A DNA stretch of 64,000 nucleotides from the NCBI GenBank assembly GCA_949284175.1, contig CASDVE010000004.1, forward strand, positions 54,008 through 118,007, written 5' to 3'. Below, in pieces: positions 30,713 to 39,316 of this stretch; within the stretch, counting starts at the first letter, position 1; every line of letters starts with the position of its first letter. The translations under genes were made by a program, and so were the position numbers. The notes beneath the pieces were generated by a model, which made no database searches, was not told where the DNA came from, and saw nothing but the letters and a program-made list of their open reading frames with translations. Origin of the DNA: an uncultured Eubacteriales bacterium (GTDB taxonomy: Bacteria; Bacillota; Clostridia; Lachnospirales; Lachnospiraceae).

Positions 30713-32374
30713 TTAATTTGGTTTATAAGAACTCTTCATAGATACAATACGATTAAATACGAGATGATCTTTTGTTGTATCTTTTGTATCCACACAGAAA
30801 TAACCTTGACGCACAAATTGGAAACTATCGCCTAGTTGTACTTCTTTTAATGCTGGTTCTAAATAACATTTCTTTAATACGGTCAATGAATTTGGATTTA
30901 AGTTCAAAGAGCCATCTTCATTGTATATACCTTTTTCTTCATCAATAATATTTTCATAAAGACGAACTTCTGCTTCTACTGCATATGGAGCTGGAACCCA
31001 ATGAATAGTTCCTTTTACTTTACGGCCTGTGAATCCAGAGCCACTTCTTGTTTCTGGATCATACGTACAGTGAATTTCTGTCACATTTCCGTTTTCGTCT
31101 GTCACATAATCTTGACAAGTTACAAAGTAAGCGTTCATCAAACGCACTTCATTTCCTGGGTATAAGCGGAAATATTTCTTTGGTGGTTCAATTTTGAAAT
31201 CATCTCTATCAATATAGAGTTCACGACAAAATGGAACTTTTCTTGTTCCCATCTCTTCATTTTCTGGATTATTCGAAGCATCCATATATTCCACCTGTCC
31301 TTCTGGATAGTTGGTAATGATAAGCTTAATTGGATCAAGAACTGCCATCATTCTGGCTTTCTTCATTTTTAAGTCTTCACGAATGCAGTATTCAAGCATG
31401 GCATAATCAACAGAACTTTGTGCCTTTGATACACCAACAAGCTCCATAAATGTCTTGATGGATTCTCTTGTGAATCCACGTCTTCTTAAAGCACTAAGAG
31501 TGACAAGGCGAGGATCATCCCATCCGTCCACAATGCCTTCCTCTACTAAACGCTTAATATAACGTTTTCCAGTCACAACATTTTGTAAATATAATTTTGC
31601 AAATTCAATCTGCTTTGGTGGATGAACAAATTCACATTCCTCCACAACCCAGTTATAGAGTGGTCTATGATCTTCAAATTCTAATGTGCAAATTGAATGT
31701 GTAATTCCTTCAATTGCATCTTCAATTGGATGTGCAAAATCATACATTGGATAAATACACCATTTATCTCCTGTATTGTGATGGTGCATTCTCGCTACAC
31801 GATAAATGATCGGATCTCGCATATTGATGTTTGGAGAGGACATATCAATTTTAGCACGAAGTACCCTTGTCCCATCTTCAAATTCACCATGTTTCATTCT
31901 CTCAAACAGATCTAAGTTTTCCTCAACGGAACGCTCACGATATGGGCTATTTTTTCCCGGTTCTGTCAGTGTTCCACGATATTCACGAATCTGCTCTGGT
32001 GTTAAATCACACACATACGCTTTTCCTTTTTTTATCAGTTTTACTGCATACTCATACATCTGTTCAAAATAGTTAGAAGCATAATATAGATGATCTTTTA
32101 CATCTCCAACTAACCATTCCACATCTTCTAAAATAGATTCTACAAACTCTGTTTTTTCTTTTGTTGGATTTGTATCATCAAAACGTACATTAAATGTTCC
32201 ATTATATTTTTGTGCTAATCCATAATTTAATAAAATAGATTTTGCATGCCCTATATGAAGATAACCATTTGGCTCCGGAGGGAAACGTGTCATAACCGCC
32301 TCATATGTCCCTTCTTCCAAATCTTTATCAATGATTTGTTCAATAAAATTTTTGGAAACTACTTCATTTTCCAT
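30713..32374 (-). CDS. glnS: Glutaminyl-tRNA synthetase
   Basis: A 553-residue class I synthetase charging tRNA-Gln directly. The first signature is [14 protein letters not shown] near residue 31, the [17 protein letters not shown] block follows near residue 256, and two beta-barrel anticodon domains fill the C-terminal half. The second ATP signature, usually MSKRKL, reads TGKRYI here. The ATG at 32374 follows GGAGG by seven bases and is preferred to one five codons upstream. Single-gene unit with a strong terminator. Confidence 0.95.
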   Translation of the reverse strand: MENEVVSKNFIEQIIDKDLEEGTYEAVMTRFPPEPNGYLHIGHAKSILLNYGLAQKYNGTFNVRFDDTNPTKEKTEFVESILEDVEWLVGDVKDHLYYASNYFEQMYEYAVKLIKKGKAYVCDLTPEQIREYRGTLTEPGKNSPYRERSVEENLDLFERMKHGEFEDGTRVLRAKIDMSSPNINMRDPIIYRVARMHHHNTGDKWCIYPMYDFAHPIEDAIEGITHSICTLEFEDHRPLYNWVVEECEFVHPPKQIEFAKLYLQNVVTGKRYIKRLVEEGIVDGWDDPRLVTLSALRRRGFTRESIKTFMELVGVSKAQSSVDYAMLEYCIREDLKMKKARMMAVLDPIKLIITNYPEGQVEYMDASNNPENEEMGTRKVPFCRELYIDRDDFKIEPPKKYFRLYPGNEVRLMNAYFVTCQDYVTDENGNVTEIHCTYDPETRSGSGFTGRKVKGTIHWVPAPYAVEAEVRLYENIIDEEKGIYNEDGSLNLNPNSLTVLKKCYLEPALKEVQLGDSFQFVRQGYFCVDTKDTTKDHLVFNRIVSMKSSYKPN

Positions 32375-32572
32375 TGATGTTCCTCCCATATATTCTTTTT
32401 CATATCAACTACAAATTGTGTCTTATACACACTTTGTATGTTTCACATTGTTAGCAACTCCAAGTCCTATGCAAGGTTTTGCGTTTACAGTATAGTATAT
32501 ATTATCATAAGGAAAGACAGTTTGTCCATAAAGATTCCCGTATTCTTACTATTTTTCTTCCTTATTCTGCAT

Positions 32573-33307
32573 TTATTCTCTTAATAACGATTGCACTGCT
32601 TCATCCATGACTTCCCCAAAACTATCTTTAATACATAAATCGGCTTTTTCATCCATTGCTGTGGCTGACTTATTAATCAAAACTAATTTCTTTCCATTAT
32701 AATAGTGAATGAGTCCAGATGCTGGATAGACTACCAAAGAAGTACCACCAATAATCAGCATATCCGCCTCAGAGATGGCTTTTATCGCCTTTTCCATTGT
32801 TTTTGGATTCAAACTCTCTTCGTATAATACCACATCTGGTTTGATCCTTCCACCGCATTCACATACTGGGATTCCTGTGCTGTTTACGATCTCTTCTACG
32901 GAATGAAATTTCCCACAGCGTTCGCAGTAATTTCGTAGCACAGAGCCATGCAGTTCATAGACATTTTTACTGCCAGCTTTTTGATGAAGCCCGTCAATAT
33001 TTTGTGTAACAACAGCAGTCAGTTTTCCCATCTCTTCTAATTTTGCTAAGGCCAAATGCCCTTTGTTCGGTTTTGCATCTAAGTAAAGCATTTTATCTCG
33101 ATAGAATCGAAAAAACTCATCCGCATATCTTCTATAAAAATTATGACTTAAAATCGTTTCCGGAGGATACTCATAAGTTTGATTATATAGACCATCTACA
33201 CTGCGAAAATCGGGAATCCCACTTTCTGTTGAGATTCCTGCACCTCCAAAAAATACAATATTATTTGATTCTTCGATCCATTGCTTTAATTGTTCTCTTG
33301 GTTCCAT
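32573..33307 (-). CDS. NAD-dependent protein deacylase of the Sir2 family
   Basis: A 244-residue sirtuin that removes acetyl or other acyl groups from lysines, consuming NAD. The NAD-binding GGAGISTESGIPDFR lies near residue 20 and QNIDGLHQKAG near residue 103. The catalytic His is in ELHGS and the zinc site is formed by CERC and CEC. Full length for bacterial CobB/NpdA types. It stands alone between glnS and the thioesterase gene. Confidence 0.93.
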   Translation of the reverse strand: MEPREQLKQWIEESNNIVFFGGAGISTESGIPDFRSVDGLYNQTYEYPPETILSHNFYRRYADEFFRFYRDKMLYLDAKPNKGHLALAKLEEMGKLTAVVTQNIDGLHQKAGSKNVYELHGSVLRNYCERCGKFHSVEEIVNSTGIPVCECGGRIKPDVVLYEESLNPKTMEKAIKAISEADMLIIGGTSLVVYPASGLIHYYNGKKLVLINKSATAMDEKADLCIKDSFGEVMDEAVQSLLRE

Positions 33308-33370
33308 AAAAATTCCTCCTTTACAATCCTCTTTCTATGAAGACAACGACTCAAGCAATCATATTTCTCA

Positions 33371-33793
33371 TTATTTTTCTTCTAATAAGCCTTGAAACAT
33401 TTTGTATAGTTCTGGATGAGAACGTTTTAGTGACATTGGCTTATACTCTCTATCTAAGAAACAGTGGGCACTCATCCCTGTGGCACGAAGTTCTCCTGTC
33501 TTTGCATCTTTTATTTCATACTGAACGGTCATTTTGATTCCATTAAACTTTACGAGTTTCGGAATAATACACACCTCATCCTGATAGCGAACCATAGATT
33601 TATATTGACATCCAACTTCCAAAACAGGAATAATAACTCCTATTTCCTCCATCTTATCGTATCCAAATCCTGCTCGTTCTAACATCCATCCTCTCGCCTC
33701 TTCAAACCAACGAATATAATTGGAGTGATGGACGATCTTCATTTGATCCGTTTCATAATATTGTACCAAGTGTGTATAATGTTCTGTATTCAT
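33371..33793 (-). CDS. Acyl-CoA thioesterase, YbgC/hot-dog family
   Basis: A 140-residue single hot-dog domain. The active-site signature is YYETDQMKIVHHSNYIRWFEEAR near residues 13-35, with the catalytic Asp and the paired His of the 4HBT class. These enzymes hydrolyse short- or medium-chain acyl-CoA thioesters. The gene is divergent from queD. Confidence 0.85.
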   Translation of the reverse strand: MNTEHYTHLVQYYETDQMKIVHHSNYIRWFEEARGWMLERAGFGYDKMEEIGVIIPVLEVGCQYKSMVRYQDEVCIIPKLVKFNGIKMTVQYEIKDAKTGELRATGMSAHCFLDREYKPMSLKRSHPELYKMFQGLLEEK

Positions 33794-33904
33794 ACTGCAT
33801 CCTTTCTATTCTTATCATGGCATTTCATGCTATTCTTTTTCATTTTTTCTGACTTTCTTCTATATTATAATACAAAACAAGATTCATGGCAAATTGATAG
33901 TTTC

Positions 33905-33933
33905 TTGACAAAGAGCCTTTTTTCTCTAATAAT
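33905..33933 (+). promoter_or_regulatory. queDE promoter
   Basis: TTGACA (33905-33910), 17 bases, AATAAT (33928-33933). The start of transcription would fall just before the preQ1 aptamer. Confidence 0.75.
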
Positions 33934-33942
33934 AAGAAAGGA

Positions 33943-33986
33943 AAAGACAGTTCATTAGTACCATCCTGTCTTTAAACAAAACTAGG
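33943..33986 (+). promoter_or_regulatory. preQ1-I riboswitch
   Basis: The stem AAAGACAG (33943-33950) with CTGTCTTT (33966-33973) encloses a loop beginning TTCATTAGT, followed by the A-rich tail AAACAAAACTAGG. ACTA in the tail can pair with TAGT in the loop, the H-type pseudoknot of the class I preQ1 aptamer. Downstream, TTTACTTC can pair with GAGGTAAA at the queD ribosome site, and GTACCATC of the loop matches GATGGTAC before that site. Both suggest control of translation. The gene context (queuosine synthesis) supports the call. Confidence 0.75.
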
Positions 33987-34019
33987 ACTTTTTACTTCGA
34001 TGGTACAAAGGAGGTAAAG

Positions 34020-34448
34020 ATGTATTATTTAAAAACAGAGCACAGTTTCGATAGTGCCCATTTTTTGCAAGGATATGATGGAAAATGTAGAAATATCCAT
34101 GGTCATCGTTGGCGTGTTGTTGCAACCATGAAGGCAGAATCCCTGAAAAACTCTGGACAGGAACGAGGAATGGTTCTTGACTTTGGAGATTTTAAACGGG
34201 ATTTAAAAGCGATGGTGGATTTTTATGATCATGCTTTTCTCATTGAAGCAGGAAGCCTTTCTAAAAAGTTATATGAAGCCCTGATAGAGGAAGATTTTAA
34301 ACTGATTGAGCTTCCATTCCGACCAACAGCTGAAAATATGGCAAAATATTTTTATGATCAACTATCAAAACAATATCCTATGGACTTACTAGAAGTGTAT
34401 GAAACTCCAAATAACTGTGCCAGCTATCGAGGTGAGCATCATGAATAA
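34020..34448 (+). CDS. queD: 6-carboxytetrahydropterin synthase QueD
   Basis: A 142-residue T-fold enzyme converting dihydroneopterin triphosphate to 6-carboxytetrahydropterin, the first committed step to preQ1 and queuosine. The zinc histidines are in FDSAHFL (near residue 13) and NIHGHRW (near residue 28), and the catalytic DHAFL is near residue 74. AGGAGG lies just before the ATG. The stop overlaps the queE start by eight bases. Expression should fall when preQ1 is plentiful. Confidence 0.93.
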   Translation: MYYLKTEHSFDSAHFLQGYDGKCRNIHGHRWRVVATMKAESLKNSGQERGMVLDFGDFKRDLKAMVDFYDHAFLIEAGSLSKKLYEALIEEDFKLIELPFRPTAENMAKYFYDQLSKQYPMDLLEVYETPNNCASYRGEHHE

Positions 34449-35103
34449 GTATCGTGTGGTAGAAAAATTTGTCAGTATCAACGGAGAGGGGCAATTTGCT
34501 GGTATCCTAGCCGTTTTCATCCGTTTTGCTTTTTGTAATTTACGTTGTAGTTATTGTGACACCATGTATGCCAATGAAGCGTCCGCTTCTTATGAACGTT
34601 TAAGTGAGGACGAAATTGTTGCTTATATCAAAGAACAACAGGTAAATCATGTCACACTAACCGGAGGCGAGCCTCTTATGCAGGAACACATTCATTCCCT
34701 CATACAAAGACTTTTAACAGAAGGATTACAAGTAGAAATTGAAACCAATGGCTCCATTGGATTAAACACATTTCTCTCTCCTTTTCGTCCTTTTTTTACT
34801 TTGGATTATAAACTACCAGCAAGCGGTATGGAATCCCATATGAACTTAGAAAATTACGAATACATAACAAAACAAGATGTTGTCAAATTTGTAATAAGCG
34901 ATCAAGAAGACTTAGAAAAAGCTCATCAAATTGTAAAACAATTTGATTTGATAAATAAAACTCAAGTTTATTTTAGCTCTGTATTCGCTGAAATTTCTCC
35001 AAGTGAAATCGTGGATTATATGATCAAACATCATTTAAATGGTGTTCGTTTACAGCTACAAATCCATAAATTCATTTGGCCACCAGAACAAAGAGGCGTA
35101 TAA
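34441..35103 (+). CDS. queE: 7-carboxy-7-deazaguanine synthase QueE
   Basis: A 220-residue radical SAM enzyme making 7-carboxy-7-deazaguanine from the QueD product. The substrate loop SINGEGQFAG lies near residue 12, and the [4Fe-4S] motif CNLRCSYCD near residue 31. TLTGGEPLMQ near residue 73 binds SAM. The ATG at 34441, inside the end of queD after a GAGGTGA site, fits the family better than an upstream ATG in queD. queC and queF are not in this window. Confidence 0.93.
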   Translation: MNKYRVVEKFVSINGEGQFAGILAVFIRFAFCNLRCSYCDTMYANEASASYERLSEDEIVAYIKEQQVNHVTLTGGEPLMQEHIHSLIQRLLTEGLQVEIETNGSIGLNTFLSPFRPFFTLDYKLPASGMESHMNLENYEYITKQDVVKFVISDQEDLEKAHQIVKQFDLINKTQVYFSSVFAEISPSEIVDYMIKHHLNGVRLQLQIHKFIWPPEQRGV

Positions 35104-35110
35104 ACGTTAG

Positions 35111-35155
35111 AAAATGGGCTGTTGCCATAAATATTGCGTGCAACAGCCCATTTTT
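35111..35155 (+). terminator. queE terminator
   Basis: AAATGGGCTGTTGC and GCAACAGCCCATTT form a perfect 14-bp stem with a 14-base loop and a U-run, eight bases after the queE stop. It faces the convergent small coiled-coil gene. Confidence 0.93.
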
Positions 35156-35185
35156 CCTTTATGTATGCTTTCTTATACAAATTCC

Positions 35186-35407
35186 TTATGCGGATTCTTT
35201 TTGTGAAAGTAATTTAACTGCATCTTCAATGGATACATTTTGTTCTTTTAATAATTGATATAATTCTTTCATCTCACTTTTTTTCTTTTTTTCAAAAATC
35301 ATTTCTCTTTCTTCTTTTAGCTTATTCAATCTTTGATTGCATCGTTCCATCTGTTCTTCTACTGCTTGTAACTGTTCTTCATAACTTTTTCTAGCACCTC
35401 TTGCCAT
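35186..35407 (-). CDS. Small coiled-coil protein of unknown function
   Basis: A 73-residue, highly charged protein that is almost all helix. Heptad-like coiled coil covers residues 8-50, followed by a short SIEDAVKLLSQ tail. GGAGG lies seven bases before the ATG. Short proteins of this look (basic N-terminus, coiled coil, C-terminal helix-hairpin) are frequent in clostridial conjugative elements. It may therefore be a relic of one next to the tRNA-Thr gene; no other element genes are present. Confidence 0.45.
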   Translation of the reverse strand: MARGARKSYEEQLQAVEEQMERCNQRLNKLKEEREMIFEKKKKSEMKELYQLLKEQNVSIEDAVKLLSQKESA

Positions 35408-35539
35408 ATCGTTTCCTCCATCTATTTCTTGTTTTCACTTTCATTCTCCTTGTATGAGTGTAACAAAGAGAACTTGTCTTTTTTATTATTGTATGTCACT
35501 GCTTAGTAAAATATTCCAAATAATAATTTAAAAATTTAG

Positions 35540-35568
35540 TTGACAAATTTCCCAAAATATAGTATATT
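35540..35568 (+). promoter_or_regulatory. tRNA-Thr promoter
   Basis: TTGACA (35540-35545), 17 bases, TATATT (35563-35568), about 30 bases before the tRNA. Confidence 0.8.
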
Positions 35569-35604
35569 AACTAGGTCACTAAAGAACATCTTTGTGATTC
35601 ATAA

Positions 35605-35677
35605 GCTGGCGTGGCACAGTCGGTAGCGCACTTCATTGGTAGTGAAGAGGTCACGGGTTCGATTCCCGTCGCTAGCT
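35605..35677 (+). tRNA. tRNA-Thr (anticodon GGT)
   Basis: A full cloverleaf of 73 bases. The acceptor GCTGGCG pairs with CGCTAGC (one G-U). The anticodon stem CTTCA/TGAAG has loop TTGGTAG, giving anticodon GGT for ACC/ACT codons. The T stem is ACGGG/CCCGT with loop TTCGATT. Discriminator base T; the CCA end is not encoded. It has its own promoter and terminator. Confidence 0.95.
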
Positions 35678-35699
35678 TTCTTAATTATGATAGTATGAT

Positions 35700-35739
35700 T
35701 AGATTTGATTATGAAATATAATTGAGTCTATTTTTTTTT
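35700..35739 (+). terminator. tRNA-Thr terminator
   Basis: TAGATTTGATTAT pairs with ATAATTGAGTCTA (13 bp with three wobbles), then nine T. Confidence 0.85.
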
Positions 35740-35760
35740 GCATTAAAATGCCAAGAAGAT

Positions 35761-35799
35761 GGGTGAAAAACTATACGATGTCAGTTTCTCACCCATTTT
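35761..35799. terminator. Bidirectional hairpin after the Sel1-repeat gene
   Basis: GGGTGAAAAACT and AGTTTCTCACCC form a 12-bp stem. The better U-run (ATTTTTAAAATTTT) is on the plus strand, so it backs up the tRNA terminator. On the minus strand it ends the Sel1-repeat gene. Confidence 0.65.
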
Positions 35800-35827
35800 T
35801 AAAATTTTCTCTCTTACATAGAAACCT

Positions 35828-37231
35828 TTATTCTTTTTTATTTTTTTCTTCTTTTTGTTCTTGAATCCAACGAAGAAGTTCTTCTGCCTTTCTATGATCT
35901 TCTCCCTCTGTATTTAAACATAACTTTATATAGAACTCCGCTTTCTCATAGTCAACCGAAACACCAATCCCTTTGGCATAGCATTCTCCAATTGCCTCTT
36001 GTCCTTCAAAATCACCAGCTTCTGCTGACTCCTTATAATATGCCACAGCTTTTTCTTTATCCTCTTTTACCCCTTTTCCCATGCGATACATATTTCCAAG
36101 CAATGTTTTTGCATTGATATCTCCAGCCTGAATGGCACCTTCATAACATGCCACAGCCTTTTCAAAGTCCTGATCCATGCCATATCCATGTTCGTAACAG
36201 ATCCCTAAATATCGCTTTGCTCTTTTATCTCCCTGCATTGCCGATTTCGCAAACCAAGTAACGGCTTCTTGTTCGTCCTCTTTTACACCCTCTCCATATA
36301 AATACTTAATTCCTAATACGGTTTGGGCTCTTGAATACCCATGCTCAGCAGAACGCTTTGTCCAACGAAGAGCCTCCTCTTCATCAGGATCCACTCCAAT
36401 TCCATGTTCATAGCATCTTGCTAACTGCAATTGTCCTTCCGGATACTCTCTTTCCGCAGACTTTTTATACCAATAAAACGCTCTCTCTAAATGATTTTCC
36501 ATTCCAACAGAATCTTTGGCAAATCCTCTTCCATCTTCATACATCTCAGCAAGACAAACTTGTGCATATCCTTCCCCTCTTCTTGCTGCTTCATAGTAGA
36601 GATTGACTGCTTCTGCGTCGCTTTGTTGCACGCCCCATCCTGCACGATAACATCTTGCTAACTCGATAATAGCAGGAATATAACCTTCTTCTGCTGACTC
36701 TTGAAAATACTGTGCTGCTTTTTTATAGTCTTCTTTTATTGTGCCGTATAAATAGCATCTTCCTAAATAGTATCCTGCCCTTGCAGAACCTTTTTCATAT
36801 GCCATTTTGTAAAGTGCTATGGCTTGTTCCACATCTTTTTCCACTCCTTGTCCGATTTCATAGGAGTATCCTAAGTTACAAGCTGCCACTAGATTTCCCA
36901 TCTCAACTGCCTGTTCCATCAACCAAAGAGCCTTTTTTTGATCTTTTTTTACGCCATATCCATTTTCATAACACCACGCCAAATTACAAATCCCTGTGGC
37001 ATCTCCACCCTCTGTGGCACGCTCAAAATAAGACACTGCTTTTTGTTTATCCATGTCTTCTTCTTGGTTTCCTAAACAATAAATTCCCATATCCGACCAT
37101 TGTCCCGGCAAAATTTTTTCTTCCGGAATCTCTTCAAAATCTTGGCACCCACATTCTGGACAAATTGCTGGTTTTTCCTCAGATTCTTCGATATAAGAAC
37201 AAAATTTTCCTTTGCATTTATAAAACATCAT
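35828..37231 (-). CDS. Zinc-ribbon and Sel1-repeat (TPR-like) protein
   Basis: A 467-residue scaffold-type protein. An N-terminal rubredoxin-like zinc ribbon (Cys near residues 5 and 10, then CPECGC near residue 24) is followed by about ten Sel1 repeats of roughly 36 residues, each with a pattern like A.YWYEKAAE.G...A...LG..Y..G.GV. Such arrays bind partner proteins. The end is lysine-rich. The ATG at 37231 after AAAGGA is preferred to one nine codons upstream. Partner and pathway unknown. Confidence 0.75.
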   Translation of the reverse strand: MMFYKCKGKFCSYIEESEEKPAICPECGCQDFEEIPEEKILPGQWSDMGIYCLGNQEEDMDKQKAVSYFERATEGGDATGICNLAWCYENGYGVKKDQKKALWLMEQAVEMGNLVAACNLGYSYEIGQGVEKDVEQAIALYKMAYEKGSARAGYYLGRCYLYGTIKEDYKKAAQYFQESAEEGYIPAIIELARCYRAGWGVQQSDAEAVNLYYEAARRGEGYAQVCLAEMYEDGRGFAKDSVGMENHLERAFYWYKKSAEREYPEGQLQLARCYEHGIGVDPDEEEALRWTKRSAEHGYSRAQTVLGIKYLYGEGVKEDEQEAVTWFAKSAMQGDKRAKRYLGICYEHGYGMDQDFEKAVACYEGAIQAGDINAKTLLGNMYRMGKGVKEDKEKAVAYYKESAEAGDFEGQEAIGECYAKGIGVSVDYEKAEFYIKLCLNTEGEDHRKAEELLRWIQEQKEEKNKKE

Positions 37232-37273
37232 TTTTTCCTTTCTTTTACTTTCCATCATAACAAAAACAAATCT

Positions 37274-38188
37274 TTATTCACAAGATGACACTTCCTCAGA
37301 AACGATTGCATAACACTGCATAATATAACTCTTTTCTGGTAGAAAGTTCCATATAAAATATCGATTGGAGCGGAATGCAATGCTCCCTTCTCTATATCTT
37401 CTTGCAAGATCACTTTCTCCTTGCCAGCCACCTTCTACTCTTGCAATTGGGATTTCCTTTAGTAGCTCTACTTGCCCTGTTTGCAATAAAAACTGTACTT
37501 GTTTACATCGCTGTTTCTCCTCTTCTTCCGCTCCAAAAACAGCATATTCATAGCCCACAATTCCACGTCTATATTGTTTCAGCATCCAGTTATTGACTTT
37601 TTGTACCGCTTCTTGATTCATATAAGAAAGCATTTTGCTCATTTTTTCTCTTTCAGATATTCCATATGGATCTCTTTTTAAATAAAACAGCCCTGCCAAA
37701 ATCGCATTTAACTGGCTGTACAACCCGATATTCACAACAAAATCCGCCTGTATAGCAATCAATTGTTCCTTTGTGACACGATCTGTTTCTTCTTTTAAAA
37801 AGGAAATCAACTCCTCTATCGTAACAGCTTGTTTTAACTTTTCTTCAAATCCACAAGCTGAAATCTTCCAAAAATCTATTTGCACAAGTTGTATCCGTTC
37901 TTTTGGGATACGGTATTGTTGAACCGCCTGTTTCATCCCTTGTAAATCCCGATCTGCCAAAATGATCTTTTTTGCATAGGGCAATAATTTGGATAGATCA
38001 ATATCATTACAAGCCCCTGCCCCTAAAATAAGAACGGTATCTCCAATCTCTATTTCTTCTATAATATACTCCGTCACTTGTTCTCGATACAGTGTCCATC
38101 TACTATTTGCATCCCTTATCTTCGTACTATTTTCTAATCTTTTCCACAATTCTATATCCATACACTCCTCGATTGCCAAACTTATCAT
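37274..38188 (-). CDS. Predicted SAM-dependent methyltransferase-like protein
   Basis: A 304-residue protein with one Rossmann signature, VLILGAGACNDIDL near residue 53, followed 20 residues later by the acidic IILADRD. These are the usual first two motifs of class I methyltransferases. The rest, including NIGLYSQLNAILAG near residue 155, matches no family I can name and the substrate is unknown. The start is uncertain: a second ATG nine codons in has GAGGAG close by. It lies upstream of the Sel1-repeat gene by 42 bases and may share its transcript. Confidence 0.55.
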   Translation of the reverse strand: MISLAIEECMDIELWKRLENSTKIRDANSRWTLYREQVTEYIIEEIEIGDTVLILGAGACNDIDLSKLLPYAKKIILADRDLQGMKQAVQQYRIPKERIQLVQIDFWKISACGFEEKLKQAVTIEELISFLKEETDRVTKEQLIAIQADFVVNIGLYSQLNAILAGLFYLKRDPYGISEREKMSKMLSYMNQEAVQKVNNWMLKQYRRGIVGYEYAVFGAEEEEKQRCKQVQFLLQTGQVELLKEIPIARVEGGWQGESDLARRYREGSIAFRSNRYFIWNFLPEKSYIMQCYAIVSEEVSSCE

Positions 38189-38239
38189 TACTCCATTATT
38201 TTTATTCTTATCTAAATGCTACCATCTCATGGGCGATAA

Positions 38240-38315
38240 CGCAAAAAGACTGTTGCATTTAGAATCCTCTGGTCAAATTATTATCCCACATTCTTCTCAT
38301 TTCTGCAACAGTCTT
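38240..38315 (-). terminator. Terminator of the guanylate kinase-like gene
   Basis: AAGACTGTTGCA and TGCAACAGTCTT form a perfect 12-bp stem with a 46-base loop holding a small inner stem, then TTT. Confidence 0.75.
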
Positions 38316-38346
38316 ATTCTCATCATTTTTATATCAAAACGATCCA

Positions 38347-39030
38347 CTAAAATAGATGATCTAGTCCTTCTTTTACCCCGTATTTTTCCAGCGGGCGAAT
38401 TTCACTCTCAATATAATCATCCAAAAATTCACGCATACTATTTCTACTATAACGATTTCCATGAATAATTTGAGCAATTCGGCTTACCGCTTTATCAACG
38501 GTATCATTGACAATGATATAGTCATATTGAATCGCACAGGCAATTTGTTCTCTCGCCCATTCTAGTTGTTCTTCAATGACTTCCTCATCTGTACCTAATT
38601 TTCTCAAACGCTCTTCTAAATCCTCCCACGTTGGAGGCATAATGAAAATCAATGTTGCATCTGGAAAATAAGCCCGCACACGCATTGCACTATTGACATC
38701 CATATTAATCAGAACATTTCTTCCTTCCTTTCTGGAATCTACAATGAACTGCTTTTGAATGCCATAGGCATAATTTTCATAGTATGTATACTCTAGCATT
38801 TGTTTTGAACGAATTAATCGATCAAATTCTAACTGGGAAATATAAAAATAATCTTTTCCCTCTGTTTCATATGGACGTTTCGCTCTGGTTGTAACCCCAA
38901 CACATTGACAAGCATTTGGATGTTCACTCATATACTGATTGATAATGCTTCTCTTTCCTGAACCATTTGGACCAGATATAATAACCAACTGTCCATGATT
39001 TGCAATTTTGTCAAAATAATCTTTTTTCAT
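38347..39030 (-). CDS. Divergent guanylate kinase-like protein
   Basis: A 227-residue P-loop protein of the guanylate kinase fold. The P-loop is GPNGSGKRS near residue 20, followed by VTTRAKRPYETEGKDYFYIS with the GMP-binding arginines. The usual Glu-Val-His-Gly-Asn-Tyr-Tyr-Gly loop reads YYENYAYGI, so the GMP-contacting Glu is changed. A 25-residue C-terminal extension is present. It is not next to rpoZ as gmk usually is, so it may be a paralogue. The ATG at 39030 follows GGAGG by eight bases; an upstream ATG lacks a good site. Gaps on both sides are AT-rich. Confidence 0.7.
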   Translation of the reverse strand: MKKDYFDKIANHGQLVIISGPNGSGKRSIINQYMSEHPNACQCVGVTTRAKRPYETEGKDYFYISQLEFDRLIRSKQMLEYTYYENYAYGIQKQFIVDSRKEGRNVLINMDVNSAMRVRAYFPDATLIFIMPPTWEDLEERLRKLGTDEEVIEEQLEWAREQIACAIQYDYIIVNDTVDKAVSRIAQIIHGNRYSRNSMREFLDDYIESEIRPLEKYGVKEGLDHLF

Positions 39031-39316
39031 TTCTACACCCTCCATACATCCCTGTCCATATCGCGTAGTATGCCAAATTAGCTTTCTACCATTTCTTCCA
39101 CAAAATAAAAACTCCATTCACTGCTTTCCTATCATATCGTTGGAATCGCTATTTTCATTGTTTTCAGAAATCACTGGATAAATGACTATTCAGTGGATAT
39201 GGACACAATATTTTGTCAAAATTCTATAAAAGTTATAGATATATTCTAACATTTTTATGATAGATATACAAGTGTCTTACAATAAAAAAAATTATTTTTT
39301 TGACTGATTAATCAAT

